A stretch of 34,410 bases of DNA from Proteobacteria bacterium SG_bin6 (GTDB lineage: Bacteria > Pseudomonadota > Alphaproteobacteria > Sphingomonadales > Sphingomonadaceae), in NCBI GenBank assembly GCA_002083435.1, contig LWDJ01000031.1, positions 1-34,410 on the forward strand, written 5' to 3'. A program made the translations under genes and the position numbers. Below, in pieces: positions 25,595 through 34,171 of the stretch. Below the pieces are notes generated by a model, which saw nothing but the letters and a program-made list of their open reading frames with translations, was not told the DNA's origin and did no database searches. Position 1 is the stretch's first letter. The number at the start of each line of letters is the position of its first letter.

Positions 25595-26460
25595 TCAGGA
25601 AAGCGTGGGATAATCGATATAGCCCTTGGGCCCCTCGCCATAGAAAGTCGCGTAATCGGGTGGATTCATGGGCGCGCCCTGCGCGATCCGCGCCGGCAGA
25701 TCGGGGTTGGCGACGAACAGCCTGCCGAACGACACCATCGCCACCTTGCCCGCCGCGATCGCCGCATCGGCTCGTTCGCGATCGAAGCGGCAATTGCCGA
25801 TGATCGGCCCCTCGAACATGGGCCGAAGGTATCGATCACCTCCGGCACCGCGAGCGGGCCCTTGTCGAAATCGGCTTGGTCGGGCTCGATCAGGTGTAGA
25901 TAGCCGATGCCCCGTGCCGACAGCCCGCGAATGGCGTGGGTGAACGTCGCGAGCGGACCGGAGTCGCTGATTCCGTAGCTCGTATTGGCGGGGGAGATCT
26001 TCACCCCCACGCGGCGCGCATCCCAAGCAGCGATCATCGTGTCGACGACCTCGAACGGGAAGCGGGCGCGGTTGGCGATCGGGCCGCCATAGCCATCGGT
26101 GCGGTGGTTGCTGCCGTCCTGCAGGAATTGATCGGGGAGATAGCCGAACGCGGCATTGAGCTCGACACCATCGAACCCGGCTAAGCGCGCCCGGCGCGTT
26201 GCGGCGGCGAAGGCGGCCGCCAACGCGTCGATCTCGCGGATTTCGAGCGCGCGCGGCGGCGAATAGGGCACGCGGCCATTCGGGGTGAAGATCAGTCCCT
26301 CGGCCGCGATCGGCGAGGGCGCGACGGGCGCCGAGGCGCCGGGTTGCAAGCTGACATGCGAGCAGCGACCGCCATGCCATAACTGGCAGAAGATGCGCCC
26401 GCCCGCGGCATGAACCGCGTCTGGCGTGGATGGGTGGGACTCGCCCGTGGCGGTGCGCCA
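25595..26460 (-). pseudogene. Decayed Old Yellow Enzyme (NADH:flavin oxidoreductase) gene
   Basis: Old Yellow Enzyme homology begins at about 26421 (DAVHAAGGRIFCQLWHGGR) and runs leftward in one frame to VPEVID near 25830. It then continues in another frame (YLRPMFEGPIIGN...) to the stop at 25595-25597 after GYIDYPTLS. One missing base near 25830 explains the shift. The N-terminal third, which holds part of the flavin site, is absent. The active-site motif HAANGY is replaced by NAAFGY, so both residues that normally bind the substrate are changed. Together these point to a dead gene rather than a single sequencing error. It lies just downstream of the GH92 gene in the opposite orientation. 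Confidence 0.8.
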
Positions 26461-26569
26461 CGAACCGATCGGGCGCCGGCGGTGTGTCGCCGTTGCCCGA
26501 ACCGGATCAAGCCGCCAAAAACCACGCCTCGCGGACTGAAAATGCAAACAATGAGGCGATCCGAGCCGT

Positions 26570-26604
26570 TAGGGTCGTTCTCAGCTTCGCTGAAAACGAC
26601 CCTA
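26570..26604. terminator. Strong hairpin overlapping the porin stop codon
   Basis: TAGGGTCGTT (26570-26579) pairs with AACGACCCTA (26595-26604). After one C/A mismatch, TCAGC pairs with GCTGA around a 3-base loop. The porin stop (TAG, read on the minus strand from 26602-26604) is inside the stem. No T-run follows on either strand, so it may be a Rho-assisted terminator or a small dispersed repeat. Confidence 0.55.
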
Positions 26605-27420
26605 GAACGCCGCCGTCAGCGAAAGCACCGCGGTGCCGTTCGAGATCGACCCCCGGCCATTCTGCCCACGGGTAAATTGCGGTGCGAGCCGGGCGGCGTC
26701 GGCCGCCGAAATATCGGTGCCGACATAGCTGATGTTGAACGTCAGGTTGCGCCAGGTGACGTCGCTGCCGATCCCATAGTCCCAGTATTTCCCCGTCGGC
26801 GCGACGCTGGTGCCGTTGGGGCCAAGCCCAGGATTGCCCACCGAATAGCCAAGATGGCCCTTCAGCGTGAACGGGGTCTTGGGAATACCCACCGCCGCGT
26901 CGCTTGCCAGATACAGATTGTCGTACAGCTGCTGGCGGCTGAACGGCGTGTTCGAATAATTGGCCAGCGCGCGCTGCGGCGGGGCGTAATAGACGCTGCC
27001 GGTGAGCGTCACCGGGCCCTTGGTGCCGCTATATTTGCCGTAGAATTCGACATAGTCGGTCAACGTCGCGCCGCCCGGATAATTGTACCAGGTGAGCCCG
27101 ACATCGGCGGTGCCCTTGAACAATTGGTGCTTGAAGCCGACGATCCCGTCGAGCTCCAGGTTCGGCCCGCCGAACGTGCCCCAGCCGGCCAGGTTCGACC
27201 CCCAGATACCGACATAGATGCCGCTCTTGTGCGCGACCGTGATGCCACCCTGGATCGCGGGCTTGGTATCTGACTGCGACACGCCGCGCAGGCGATAATC
27301 GCTGACGATCGCTATATTGCCCGTGACCGTGATCGCCGGCGGCGGATCGGTGGGATCGGCAAGCGCCGGCGCGGCGGCGGCGAGCAGGCCCAGGCCTGCC
27401 AAGGAAGTCATCAGTCGCAT
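26602..27420 (-). CDS. TorF-family putative porin
   Basis: The 272-residue protein has a signal peptide (about 1-21, ending ALA-D). It starts its mature part with ITVTGNIAIVSDYRLRGVSQS, the conserved opening of the family called TorF putative porin (TIGR02001 as I recall it). The remainder alternates aromatic and small residues as beta-barrel strands do and ends with the outer-membrane terminal Phe. It is probably an outer-membrane channel; the solute is unknown. A G-rich ribosome binding site (GGGGGGTG on the minus strand) lies just before the ATG. The hairpin at 26570-26604 covers its stop. Confidence 0.87.
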   Translation of the reverse strand: MRLMTSLAGLGLLAAAAPALADPTDPPPAITVTGNIAIVSDYRLRGVSQSDTKPAIQGGITVAHKSGIYVGIWGSNLAGWGTFGGPNLELDGIVGFKHQLFKGTADVGLTWYNYPGGATLTDYVEFYGKYSGTKGPVTLTGSVYYAPPQRALANYSNTPFSRQQLYDNLYLASDAAVGIPKTPFTLKGHLGYSVGNPGLGPNGTSVAPTGKYWDYGIGSDVTWRNLTFNISYVGTDISAADAARLAPQFTRGQNGRGSISNGTAVLSLTAAF

Positions 27421-27597
27421 GGTACACCCCCCTATCCAAGAGCGATGTCCCGCCTGCTGTTGCTGCCACCACAGTCAGAACCTCGCCGATTCCGCAGGAT
27501 GGTCATTTCTTCGTTAAGGAAAGGTGCCGGATTTTGCCGCGCTGCACAATAGGAAAAGCACGAGCTACCCGTTTTGAGCATCAATTCGCCGGATCGG

Positions 27598-28788
27598 CTA
27601 CCAGCCCTCCGCCGCGCGCAGCCGATCGAGCCCGGCGCGCAGATCGGCGATGAGGTCGGCGGGGTCTTCCAGGCCGATCGACAGGCGCACCAGCTGCCCG
27701 CCCAGATCACAAACCGTCGCGGTGCGATAGCGCGCGGGATCGGCGGCGATCGCCAGGCTCTCGAACCCGCCCCAGCTATAGCCGAGCCCGAACAGCTCCA
27801 GCCCGTCGAGCAGCGCGACGCGGCCCTTGTCGCTGCCCTTCAACACCACCCCGAACAGCCCCGAGGCACCCAGGAAGTCGCGCGTGAACAGCGCGTTGCC
27901 GGGAAAATCGGGGAGCGCGGGATGGAGGACGCGGACGACCTCTGGCTGGGCGGCGAGCCACTGCGCGACGGCGAGCGCGCTCGCGCCCTGCGCCTCCAGC
28001 CGAACCGCCATCGTCCTAAGCCCCCGCGCCGCGAGCCAGGCATCGTCGGGGCTCGCCACCTGGCCGAGCTGAAGGCTGGTGTCGCGCAGCGCCGCCCAGC
28101 GATCGGGCGTGGCGGTGACCGAACCGATCATCACGTCCGAATGGCCGCTCACATATTTGGTGCCGGCCAGGATGCTCAGGTCGACGCCGTGGGCGATCGC
28201 CGGAAACAGCAAGGGCGTCGCCCAGGTATTGTCGAGCAATGTCACCACCCCGCGCGCGCGGGCGGCGGCGACGATCGCGGGCACGTCCTGCACCTCGAAG
28301 GTGAGACTTCCGGGGCATTCCAACAGGATCGCGCGGGTGTTGGGCGCGATCAGCTCGGCGATGCCGGCGCCGATCAGCGGATCGTAGAAGCGTGTCTGGA
28401 CGCCGAAACGCGCGAGGAACCCCGTCGCGAAGCTGCGCGTCGGGTCATAGGCCGAATCGGTGCAGAGGAGTTCGTCACCGGGTGAGAGCACGCTGAGCAG
28501 CGCGGCGGCGATCGCGGCGACGCCGCTCGGGTAGAGGAAAGTGCCGCCCGCGCCGGGTTCTAGCTCGGTCAGCGCCTCGGCGAGCGACCACTGGGTCGGC
28601 GCGCCGCGCCGGCCGTAGAACAGCTTGTGGTGCGTGTCGCGCCCGCGCGCCCGCATCTCGGCGACCGATTCGTAGAGATGCGTCGAGGCGCGCCACAGCG
28701 GCGGGTTGACGATGCCTTGCGTCCATTCGGGCCGCCGCCCGCCCGTCACGACGCGCGTGCGGGGGCGGCGGTCCTTGTCGTCGCTCAA
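27598..28788 (-). CDS. metC: Cystathionine beta-lyase, PLP-dependent
   Basis: The 396-residue protein is a Cys/Met-metabolism PLP enzyme. Lys211 in AGTKYVSGHSD is the Schiff-base lysine, and LDNTWATPLLF (185-195) holds the PLP-ring Asp. YGRRGAPTQWSL and LYPSGVAAI are typical of cystathionine beta-lyases, which cleave cystathionine to homocysteine, pyruvate and ammonia. The start is inferred: TTG at 28788 overlaps the upstream gene's stop (TTGA) and gives MSDDKDRR; earlier in-frame starts would run far into the sulfurtransferase gene. Other PLP lyases of the family (gamma-lyase, gamma-synthase) are possible but fit less well. Confidence 0.87.
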   Translation of the reverse strand: MSDDKDRRPRTRVVTGGRRPEWTQGIVNPPLWRASTHLYESVAEMRARGRDTHHKLFYGRRGAPTQWSLAEALTELEPGAGGTFLYPSGVAAIAAALLSVLSPGDELLCTDSAYDPTRSFATGFLARFGVQTRFYDPLIGAGIAELIAPNTRAILLECPGSLTFEVQDVPAIVAAARARGVVTLLDNTWATPLLFPAIAHGVDLSILAGTKYVSGHSDVMIGSVTATPDRWAALRDTSLQLGQVASPDDAWLAARGLRTMAVRLEAQGASALAVAQWLAAQPEVVRVLHPALPDFPGNALFTRDFLGASGLFGVVLKGSDKGRVALLDGLELFGLGYSWGGFESLAIAADPARYRTATVCDLGGQLVRLSIGLEDPADLIADLRAGLDRLRAAEGW

Positions 28789-29639
28789 GCCGCGCCCGCC
28801 GTGGCGGCGCCCATCGCCTTGGGGGTGGTGCGATCGGCGCCCCACTCGGCCCAGCTGCCATCATAAAGCGAGGCGGTGTTGCCGAGCAGCTGCGCGCCGA
28901 ACACCAGGATCGCGGCGGTGATGCCCGAACCGCAGGTCGCGACGATCGGCTTGCTGAGGTCGATCCCCGCGCCTTCATACACCGCGCGCAGCGCGTCGCC
29001 GCGCTTCCAGCTGCCATCGGCGTTGAACAGTTGCGGATAATGGATGTTGGCCGAGCCCGGGATGTGGCCGGCATGGGTCGCCGGGCGCGGATCGGGCTCC
29101 TCGCCGGTGAAACGCGCCGGGCTGCGCGCGTCGACCACCTGCTCGGCGCTCGATTCGAGATTGGCTTTCATCTGCGCCAGATTGCGCACCCGGCTGTCGT
29201 CGGCCCAGACGGTGAAGTGGCGGTGGCGCAGCGATTCCTTGCCGCTCGCCAAATCGCGGCCCTCGGCCTTCCACTTGGCGAGCCCGCCGTCGAGAATCGC
29301 GACATCGTGCGCGCCGAACACCTTCAGCATCCACCAGGCGCGGGCCGAGGTGTGGAGCGGCGAATTGTCGTACAGTACCACCCGGCTGCCATCGCCCAAC
29401 CCCAGCGACTGCATCCGGCTCGCGAATTTCTCGGGCGCGGGCAGCATGTTGGGGAGCGGGTTGGCGAGATCGGCGATCTCCGCCAGGTCGATGAACACTG
29501 CGCCGGGGATATGCTCGGCCTCATATTCGGCAAGGGCATCGCGACCATGTTCGGCCAGGAAATAGCTCGCATCGACGACGCGCAGGTCGTTCGCCTGGAG
29601 TTCGTTCGCCAGCCATTCGGTCGTCACCAGCAGGTCCAT
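28785..29639 (-). CDS. sseA: 3-mercaptopyruvate sulfurtransferase
   Basis: The 284-residue protein has two rhodanese domains (about 1-130 and 150-284). The catalytic Cys236 lies in the loop CGSGITA, the form typical of mercaptopyruvate sulfurtransferases rather than thiosulfate rhodanese. It takes sulfur from 3-mercaptopyruvate and passes it to a thiol acceptor or cyanide. Two adjacent ATGs are possible starts (29642 and 29639); GGAG lies 6 bases before the second, which I prefer. It is 28 bases downstream of the photolyase gene and overlaps metC, so the three form one probable operon. Confidence 0.92.
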   Translation of the reverse strand: MDLLVTTEWLANELQANDLRVVDASYFLAEHGRDALAEYEAEHIPGAVFIDLAEIADLANPLPNMLPAPEKFASRMQSLGLGDGSRVVLYDNSPLHTSARAWWMLKVFGAHDVAILDGGLAKWKAEGRDLASGKESLRHRHFTVWADDSRVRNLAQMKANLESSAEQVVDARSPARFTGEEPDPRPATHAGHIPGSANIHYPQLFNADGSWKRGDALRAVYEGAGIDLSKPIVATCGSGITAAILVFGAQLLGNTASLYDGSWAEWGADRTTPKAMGAATAGAA

Positions 29640-29667
29640 CATCGTCTCCGAAACTTGGGGTGGATTT

Positions 29668-31215
29668 TCAGTAGCGGCTCGCGCCGGACGCGTCGAGGCC
29701 ATCAAGGAACGCCATGGCCTGGGCGCGGATGTCGGCGCGGGTCGCGTCCGACATCTTGGCCCAATTGCGATAAGGCATGGCGAGCCGCTGGTTGCGCCCC
29801 AGCTTATCTTCGTGCCGGGCGAGGAAATCCCAGTAGAGCGCGTTGAACGGGCAGGCGTTCGCCCCGGTGCGCGCCTTCACGTCATAGCGGCAGTGGCGGC
29901 AATAGTCCGACATGCGGTTGATATACGCGCCCGAGGCGGCATAGGGCTTCGATCCCAACAGCCCGCCATCGGCGAACTGGCTCATGCCGACGGTATTGGG
30001 CGCCTCCACCCATTCATAGGCATCGGCATAGACCTCCAGATACCAGAGATGGACCTGATAGGGATCGGCGCCGATCAGCAGCGCGAAATTGCCGGTGATC
30101 ATCAGCCGCTGGATGTGATGGGCATAGGCATGGTCGAGCGTCTGGCCGATCGCCTCCGCCAGGCAGCGCATCTCGGTCTCCCCGGTCCAGTACCAGGCGG
30201 GGAGCGGGCGGTGCGCTTCCAGGAAGTTGCGGCGCGGATAATCCGGCCCCTCGCGCCAATAGATGCCCCGGACATATTCGCGCCAGCCGATGATTTGGCG
30301 GATGAACCCTTCGGCCGAATTGAGCGGCACGCGGCCGGCGCGATATTCGGCCTCGACCGCGCGGCACAGTTCCAGCGGATCGAGCAGCCCGGCGTTGATG
30401 TAGGGCGATAGGATCGAATGCCACAGGAAGGGCTCGCCGGTGAGCATCGCGTCCTGGTAATCGCCGAAACGCGGCAGGGCATACTTCAGGAAATGCGCCT
30501 GCTGTTTCAGCGCGTCCTCGCGCGTGACGGCGAAATCGAAGCTCTCCAGCCGCCCTGGATGATCGGCGAAGCGTGCGGCGACCAGCGCGAGCACGGCCTG
30601 CGTCTCGGCATCGGGCGAAAAGCTCAAGGAGCGCGGCATCGTCAGGTCATGCCCGGCGGGCTTGCGATTCTCCTGGTCGTAATTCCATTGCCCGCCCTCC
30701 GGCTGGTCGCCCGCCATCAGCAGTCCGGTCTTGCGGCGCATCTCGCGATAGAAAAACTCCATCCGCAGCGCCTTGCGGCCCCGCGCCCAGGCGTCGAATT
30801 CGGCGTGGCCGCACAGGAAGCGGCTGTCGGGGCGCAGCTCGACCGGCAATCCGAATAGCGTCTCCCACTGGTCGAGCATCGCCGCGACGCGCCATTCGCC
30901 AGCCTCGGTGACGATGATCCGCTCTGGCGCGTGACGGGCGATCGCCCGCGCGACCTCGCCGGTGAAGCTGCCGGTGTTGGCGGGATCGTCGAGCGTGACA
31001 TAATCGACCCGCCAGCCCGCCGCGCGCAAAGCGGCGGCGTGGTGGCGCATCGCCGCGAATAGAAACGCGATTTTCCGCCGGTGGTGGCGGACGTAACCGG
31101 CCTCCTCGGCCACTTCCATCATCAGCAGCACGTCGCGCGCCGGATCGGCGCCTTCGAGCGACGACAGCCCCAGCGACAGCTGATCGCCCAGGATCGGAAT
31201 CAAACCGCGCTTCAC
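29668..31215 (-). CDS. Iron-sulfur bacterial cryptochrome/photolyase (FeS-BCP, CryB/PhrB type)
   Basis: The 515-residue protein has an N-terminal photolyase-like Rossmann domain (about 1-135) and a C-terminal FAD-binding helical domain. Cysteines 351, 439, 442 and 455 match the spacing of the four [4Fe-4S] ligands in Agrobacterium PhrB (350, 438, 441, 454). FeS-BCPs repair (6-4) photoproducts with light and may also signal. Motifs include GQWNYDQENR (175-184) and NTVGMSQFADGG (407-418). Translation probably starts at GTG 31215 with GGAAAT shortly upstream; the frame is open further but the N-terminal GLIPILGDQL matches the family start. It is the first gene of the photolyase-sseA-metC unit and divergent from queF. 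Confidence 0.92.
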   Translation of the reverse strand: MKRGLIPILGDQLSLGLSSLEGADPARDVLLMMEVAEEAGYVRHHRRKIAFLFAAMRHHAAALRAAGWRVDYVTLDDPANTGSFTGEVARAIARHAPERIIVTEAGEWRVAAMLDQWETLFGLPVELRPDSRFLCGHAEFDAWARGRKALRMEFFYREMRRKTGLLMAGDQPEGGQWNYDQENRKPAGHDLTMPRSLSFSPDAETQAVLALVAARFADHPGRLESFDFAVTREDALKQQAHFLKYALPRFGDYQDAMLTGEPFLWHSILSPYINAGLLDPLELCRAVEAEYRAGRVPLNSAEGFIRQIIGWREYVRGIYWREGPDYPRRNFLEAHRPLPAWYWTGETEMRCLAEAIGQTLDHAYAHHIQRLMITGNFALLIGADPYQVHLWYLEVYADAYEWVEAPNTVGMSQFADGGLLGSKPYAASGAYINRMSDYCRHCRYDVKARTGANACPFNALYWDFLARHEDKLGRNQRLAMPYRNWAKMSDATRADIRAQAMAFLDGLDASGASRY

Positions 31216-31245
31216 ATCATTTCCTGAACGACTACATCGGCGCGC

Positions 31246-31698
31246 ATGAGCCTTACCCCCAAATATCTCGGCCAAACGAGTTCCCTGCCCGCCTCGCCAG
31301 ACGAAGCGGTGCTCGACTATGTTCCCAATCCGCGCCCGGCGCGTCCATATTTGGTGCGCTTCGTGGCGCCCGAGTTCACCTCGCTCTGCCCGGTGACCGC
31401 GCAGCCCGATTTCGCGCATCTGGTGATCGATTACGTGCCCGGCGAGAGCATCGTCGAATCGAAATCGCTGAAATTGTTCCTGGGCTCGTTCCGCAACCAC
31501 CAGGCGTTCCATGAGGATTGCACGGTCGGCATCGGCGAACGGCTGGTCGCGGAGATGCAGCCGCTATGGCTCAGGATCGGCGGCTATTGGTATCCGCGCG
31601 GCGGCATCCCGATCGACGTGTTCTGGCAGACCGGCGCCCCGCCCGAGGGGGTGTGGGTGCCCGATCAGGGCGTCCCCGGCTATCGCGGGCGCGGGTGA
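31246..31698 (+). CDS. queF: NADPH-dependent 7-cyano-7-deazaguanine reductase
   Basis: The 150-residue protein is a short (type I) QueF, which reduces preQ0 to preQ1 with NADPH in queuosine synthesis for tRNA modification. The nucleophile Cys48 lies in SLCPVTAQPDF, with Asp55 as partner. The motif ESKSLKLF (71-78), which binds NADPH, and the HEDC block (89-92) are intact. No other queuosine genes are in the window. The gene starts only 30 bases from the divergent photolyase start, so the promoters overlap. It converges with purB with a 5-base gap. Confidence 0.95.
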   Translation: MSLTPKYLGQTSSLPASPDEAVLDYVPNPRPARPYLVRFVAPEFTSLCPVTAQPDFAHLVIDYVPGESIVESKSLKLFLGSFRNHQAFHEDCTVGIGERLVAEMQPLWLRIGGYWYPRGGIPIDVFWQTGAPPEGVWVPDQGVPGYRGRG

Positions 31699-31703
31699 GG
31701 CGG

Positions 31704-33020
31704 TCAGGCCGCGCCGAACACCCGCGCGAACACCGTGTCGACATGCTTGAAATGATAATCGAGGTCGAACAGCGCTTCGAGCTCGGCGGGGCTGAGCGCC
31801 GCGCTCACCTGCGGATCGGCCTGGAGCAGCGCGAGCAGCGATAGCGCGCCGTCCGATTCCCACACCTTCATCGCGTTGCGCTGGACGAGCGCATAGGACT
31901 CCTCGCGGCTCAGCCCGGCCTGGGTGAGCGCGAGCAGCACCCGCTGCGAATGCACCAGCCCGCCCATGCGATCGAGGTTGCGCCGCATCCGCTCGGGATA
32001 CACCACCAGCTTCTCGACCACCCCGGTCGCGCGCGCCAACGCGAAATCGAGCGTGATGCACGCATCAGGCGCGATGTACCGCTCGACCGAGGAATGGCTG
32101 ATGTCGCGCTCATGCCACAGCGCGACATTCTCCAGCGCCGGGGTCACATAGCCGCGCACCATTCGCGCGAGGCCGGTCAAGTTCTCGGTCAGCACCGGGT
32201 TGCGCTTGTGCGGCATCGCGCTGCTGCCCTTCTGGCCGGGCGAGAAATATTCCTCCGCCTCCAGCACTTCGGTGCGCTGCAGATGCCGCACCTCGACCGC
32301 GAGCCGTTCGAGCGAGCTGGCGACCACGCCCAGGGTCGCGAAGAACATCGCGTGGCGATCACGCGGGATCACCTGGGTGGAAACCGGCTCGACCGTCAGC
32401 CCCAGCTTGGCGGCGACATGCGCCTCGACGCGCGGATCGACATTGGCGAAGGTGCCGACCGCGCCCGAAATCGCGCAAGTCGCGATCTCCGCGCGGGCGG
32501 CGACGAGCCGGGCGCTGGCGCGCTGGAATTCGGCGTGGAAGCCGGCGAGCTTCAGCCCGAACGTCACCGGCTCGGCATGGATGCCGTGGCTGCGCCCGAT
32601 CGTGGGCGTATGCTTGTGCTCGCGCGCCCGCGCTTCGAGCGCGGCGAGCAGGCCGTCGACATCGGCGATCAGCAGGTCCGCCGCGCGCGCCAATTGCACG
32701 GCGAGGCAGGTGTCGAGCACGTCCGAACTCGTCATCCCCTGGTGCATGAAGCGCGCTTCCTCGCCCACCTGCTCGGCGACCCAGGTGAGGAAGGCGATCA
32801 CGTCATGCTTGGTCACCGCCTCGATCGCGTCGATCGCGGCGACGTCGATTCGGGGCTTGGTCGCCCACCAGCGCCACAGCGCGTCGGCGGCCGCCTGGGG
32901 CACCACGCCCAGCGCCGCGAGCGCCTCGGTCGCGTGCGCCTCGATCTCGAACCAGATCGAATAGCGCGCCTCGGCCGTCCAGAGCGCGGCCATTTGCGGG
33001 CGGGAATAGCGGGGAACCAT
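31704..33020 (-). CDS. purB: Adenylosuccinate lyase
   Basis: The 438-residue protein belongs to the fumarase/aspartase superfamily. It carries the signature SSAMPHKRNP (266-275) with the catalytic Ser in the flexible loop, TSSDVLDT (97-104), KHDV (70-73) and SHGIHAEP (144-151) with the second active-site His. It cleaves succinylaminoimidazole-carboxamide ribotide and adenylosuccinate in purine synthesis. The start at ATG 33020 (MVPRYSRPQM) is used because the 22 residues before it do not match the family. It is divergent from the EF-hand gene across 176 bases. Confidence 0.96.
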   Translation of the reverse strand: MVPRYSRPQMAALWTAEARYSIWFEIEAHATEALAALGVVPQAAADALWRWWATKPRIDVAAIDAIEAVTKHDVIAFLTWVAEQVGEEARFMHQGMTSSDVLDTCLAVQLARAADLLIADVDGLLAALEARAREHKHTPTIGRSHGIHAEPVTFGLKLAGFHAEFQRASARLVAARAEIATCAISGAVGTFANVDPRVEAHVAAKLGLTVEPVSTQVIPRDRHAMFFATLGVVASSLERLAVEVRHLQRTEVLEAEEYFSPGQKGSSAMPHKRNPVLTENLTGLARMVRGYVTPALENVALWHERDISHSSVERYIAPDACITLDFALARATGVVEKLVVYPERMRRNLDRMGGLVHSQRVLLALTQAGLSREESYALVQRNAMKVWESDGALSLLALLQADPQVSAALSPAELEALFDLDYHFKHVDTVFARVFGAA

Positions 33021-33093
33021 CGGGCGGGCCTTCGGCTGACAAAGCGGGATGAGGCGGGCGTTAGCAGGGACGAACCGCGCCGCCAAATCGCGT

Positions 33094-33139
33094 CATCATG
33101 CGACCAACCATCAAGTAACGCGTTGGCTTTCGCATGATG
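33094..33139. repeat. Imperfect inverted repeat between purB and the EF-hand gene
   Basis: CATCATGCGA (33094-33103) and TCGCATGATG (33130-33139) are exact reverse complements. Inside them CCAAC (33104-33108) pairs with GTTGG (33122-33126), leaving a 3-base bulge and a 13-base loop. It sits in the divergent promoter region, 74 bases upstream of purB and 57 before the EF-hand start, and may be an operator or a structured leader. Confidence 0.45.
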
Positions 33140-33196
33140 GTGGCAGAAAAGATGCCGCTGTCAGCTAGATTAATTCCAGATGAACGGAGAAAAACG

Positions 33197-33691
33197 ATGC
33201 TGAAGACTTTGCTGATCGCGGGCACCGCTCTCGTCGCCGCGCCGTCGCTGGCGCAGCAGCCCCCGGGCGCGCCCCCGCCGCAGACCCCGCCGGTCACCCA
33301 GCCCAATCAGGGCCAAGCGATGCCGAGTGACATGACCTCGCCTTCGCCGAGCCAGATTCCGCCGGCATCCTCGACGACGCCGACCCAGCAGCAACCTGAT
33401 GCGAGCACCACGCAGACGACCGAAACGCCGGCGACCAATGCCGCCGATCAGGTGACGCAGACGGTCGACAGCCAATGGGCGAGCTATGACGCCAACGGCG
33501 ACGGCAAGCTCAACAAGAAGGAATTCGCCGCCTGGATGAGCTCGCTGCGCGCGAACGATCCGGCCGCGAAGGGCGGTGCCGCCGAGATGAAGAAGTGGAA
33601 CGACTCGGCCTTCGCCCAGACCGACACCGACAAGAATGGCGCGGTAAGCAAGGAGGAGTTGAAGGGCTTCCTGGCGCAGCCGGCGAAGTAA
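33197..33691 (+). CDS. Exported EF-hand calcium-binding protein
   Basis: The 164-residue protein has a signal peptide (about 1-19, SLAQ), a Pro/Gln/Thr/Ser-rich low-complexity linker (about 21-85) and two EF-hand loops. Loop 1 is 98-109 (D-A-N-G-D-G-K-L-N-K-K-E) and loop 2 is 143-154 (D-T-D-K-N-G-A-V-S-K-E-E), both with acidic residues at the calcium positions. It is presumably periplasmic and binds calcium; no enzyme domain is present. The ATG at 33197 has GGAGA 6 bases upstream (33186-33190). A rho-independent terminator follows at once. Confidence 0.88.
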   Translation: MLKTLLIAGTALVAAPSLAQQPPGAPPPQTPPVTQPNQGQAMPSDMTSPSPSQIPPASSTTPTQQQPDASTTQTTETPATNAADQVTQTVDSQWASYDANGDGKLNKKEFAAWMSSLRANDPAAKGGAAEMKKWNDSAFAQTDTDKNGAVSKEELKGFLAQPAK

Positions 33692-33695
33692 TGCC

Positions 33696-33732
33696 AAGCC
33701 CGGGTTCTGCTTAGCGCGGAGCCCGGGCTTTT
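33696..33732. terminator. Rho-independent terminator behind the EF-hand gene
   Basis: AAGCCCGGG (33696-33704) and CCCGGGCTT (33722-33730) form a 9-bp stem with a 17-base loop. TTTT at 33729-33732 gives the short U-tract. The right arm lies inside the 3' end of the convergent minus-strand gene, so the element may act in both directions. Confidence 0.65.
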
Positions 33733-34100
33733 GCTGGCACCGGTAAGCTTACGCGATAAAACGATCCCTCCCCTTCTTTGCTATGCCCGGCGAACGAAAT
33801 ATCGATCCGGTCTTTATTGCAAATGACCCTCGTAATGTAGGAAAGGCGAACATCTTTCAGATAGGCATCTAAGTCCTGATATTCATGTAACGGGGTCTGA
33901 TCGACGCCGTTTACTGTGATGCGCGTGACGGTTGAAGGGCCTTCGCAATCGCTGGTTAGGGCAATTTCGACTTGGTTACCCAAACACTCCGCCATCAGTC
34001 TGAGTGTTGTCCGGTCAGGAAGGATGCCACCGTCCAAAACGATCTCCTTGCTCGAAACCTGTAACGCGATTAGCGCGAGCGGCAGCAAGGCAGGCAACAT
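33711..34100 (-). CDS. Small exported protein of unknown function, AT-rich
   Basis: A 129-residue protein with a hydrophobic N-terminus (MLPALLPLALIALQVSS) that looks like a signal peptide. The mature part has three cysteines near residues 39, 52 and 94 and no recognised domain. GGGAG lies 7 bases before the ATG on the minus strand, so it is a translated gene and not a chance reading frame. Its composition is unlike its neighbours: two 60-base stretches I counted (33781-33900) have 28 and 26 G+C, about 45%, against a strongly GC-rich window. That suggests recent acquisition. Its last codons (KARAPR) lie within the terminator hairpin. The function is unknown. Confidence 0.65.
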   Translation of the reverse strand: MLPALLPLALIALQVSSKEIVLDGGILPDRTTLRLMAECLGNQVEIALTSDCEGPSTVTRITVNGVDQTPLHEYQDLDAYLKDVRLSYITRVICNKDRIDISFAGHSKEGEGSFYRVSLPVPAKARAPR

Positions 34101-34171
34101 GGTCCGTCTCCCGGCGATATTGATGCCCCGCTGAGACGGTCAACCTATCAAGCGGTTCCGGCTAGCCCCCC

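Noticed and set aside
31216..31245. preQ1 riboswitch before queF
   Set aside because: Only 30 bases separate the divergent starts, with no room for the aptamer.
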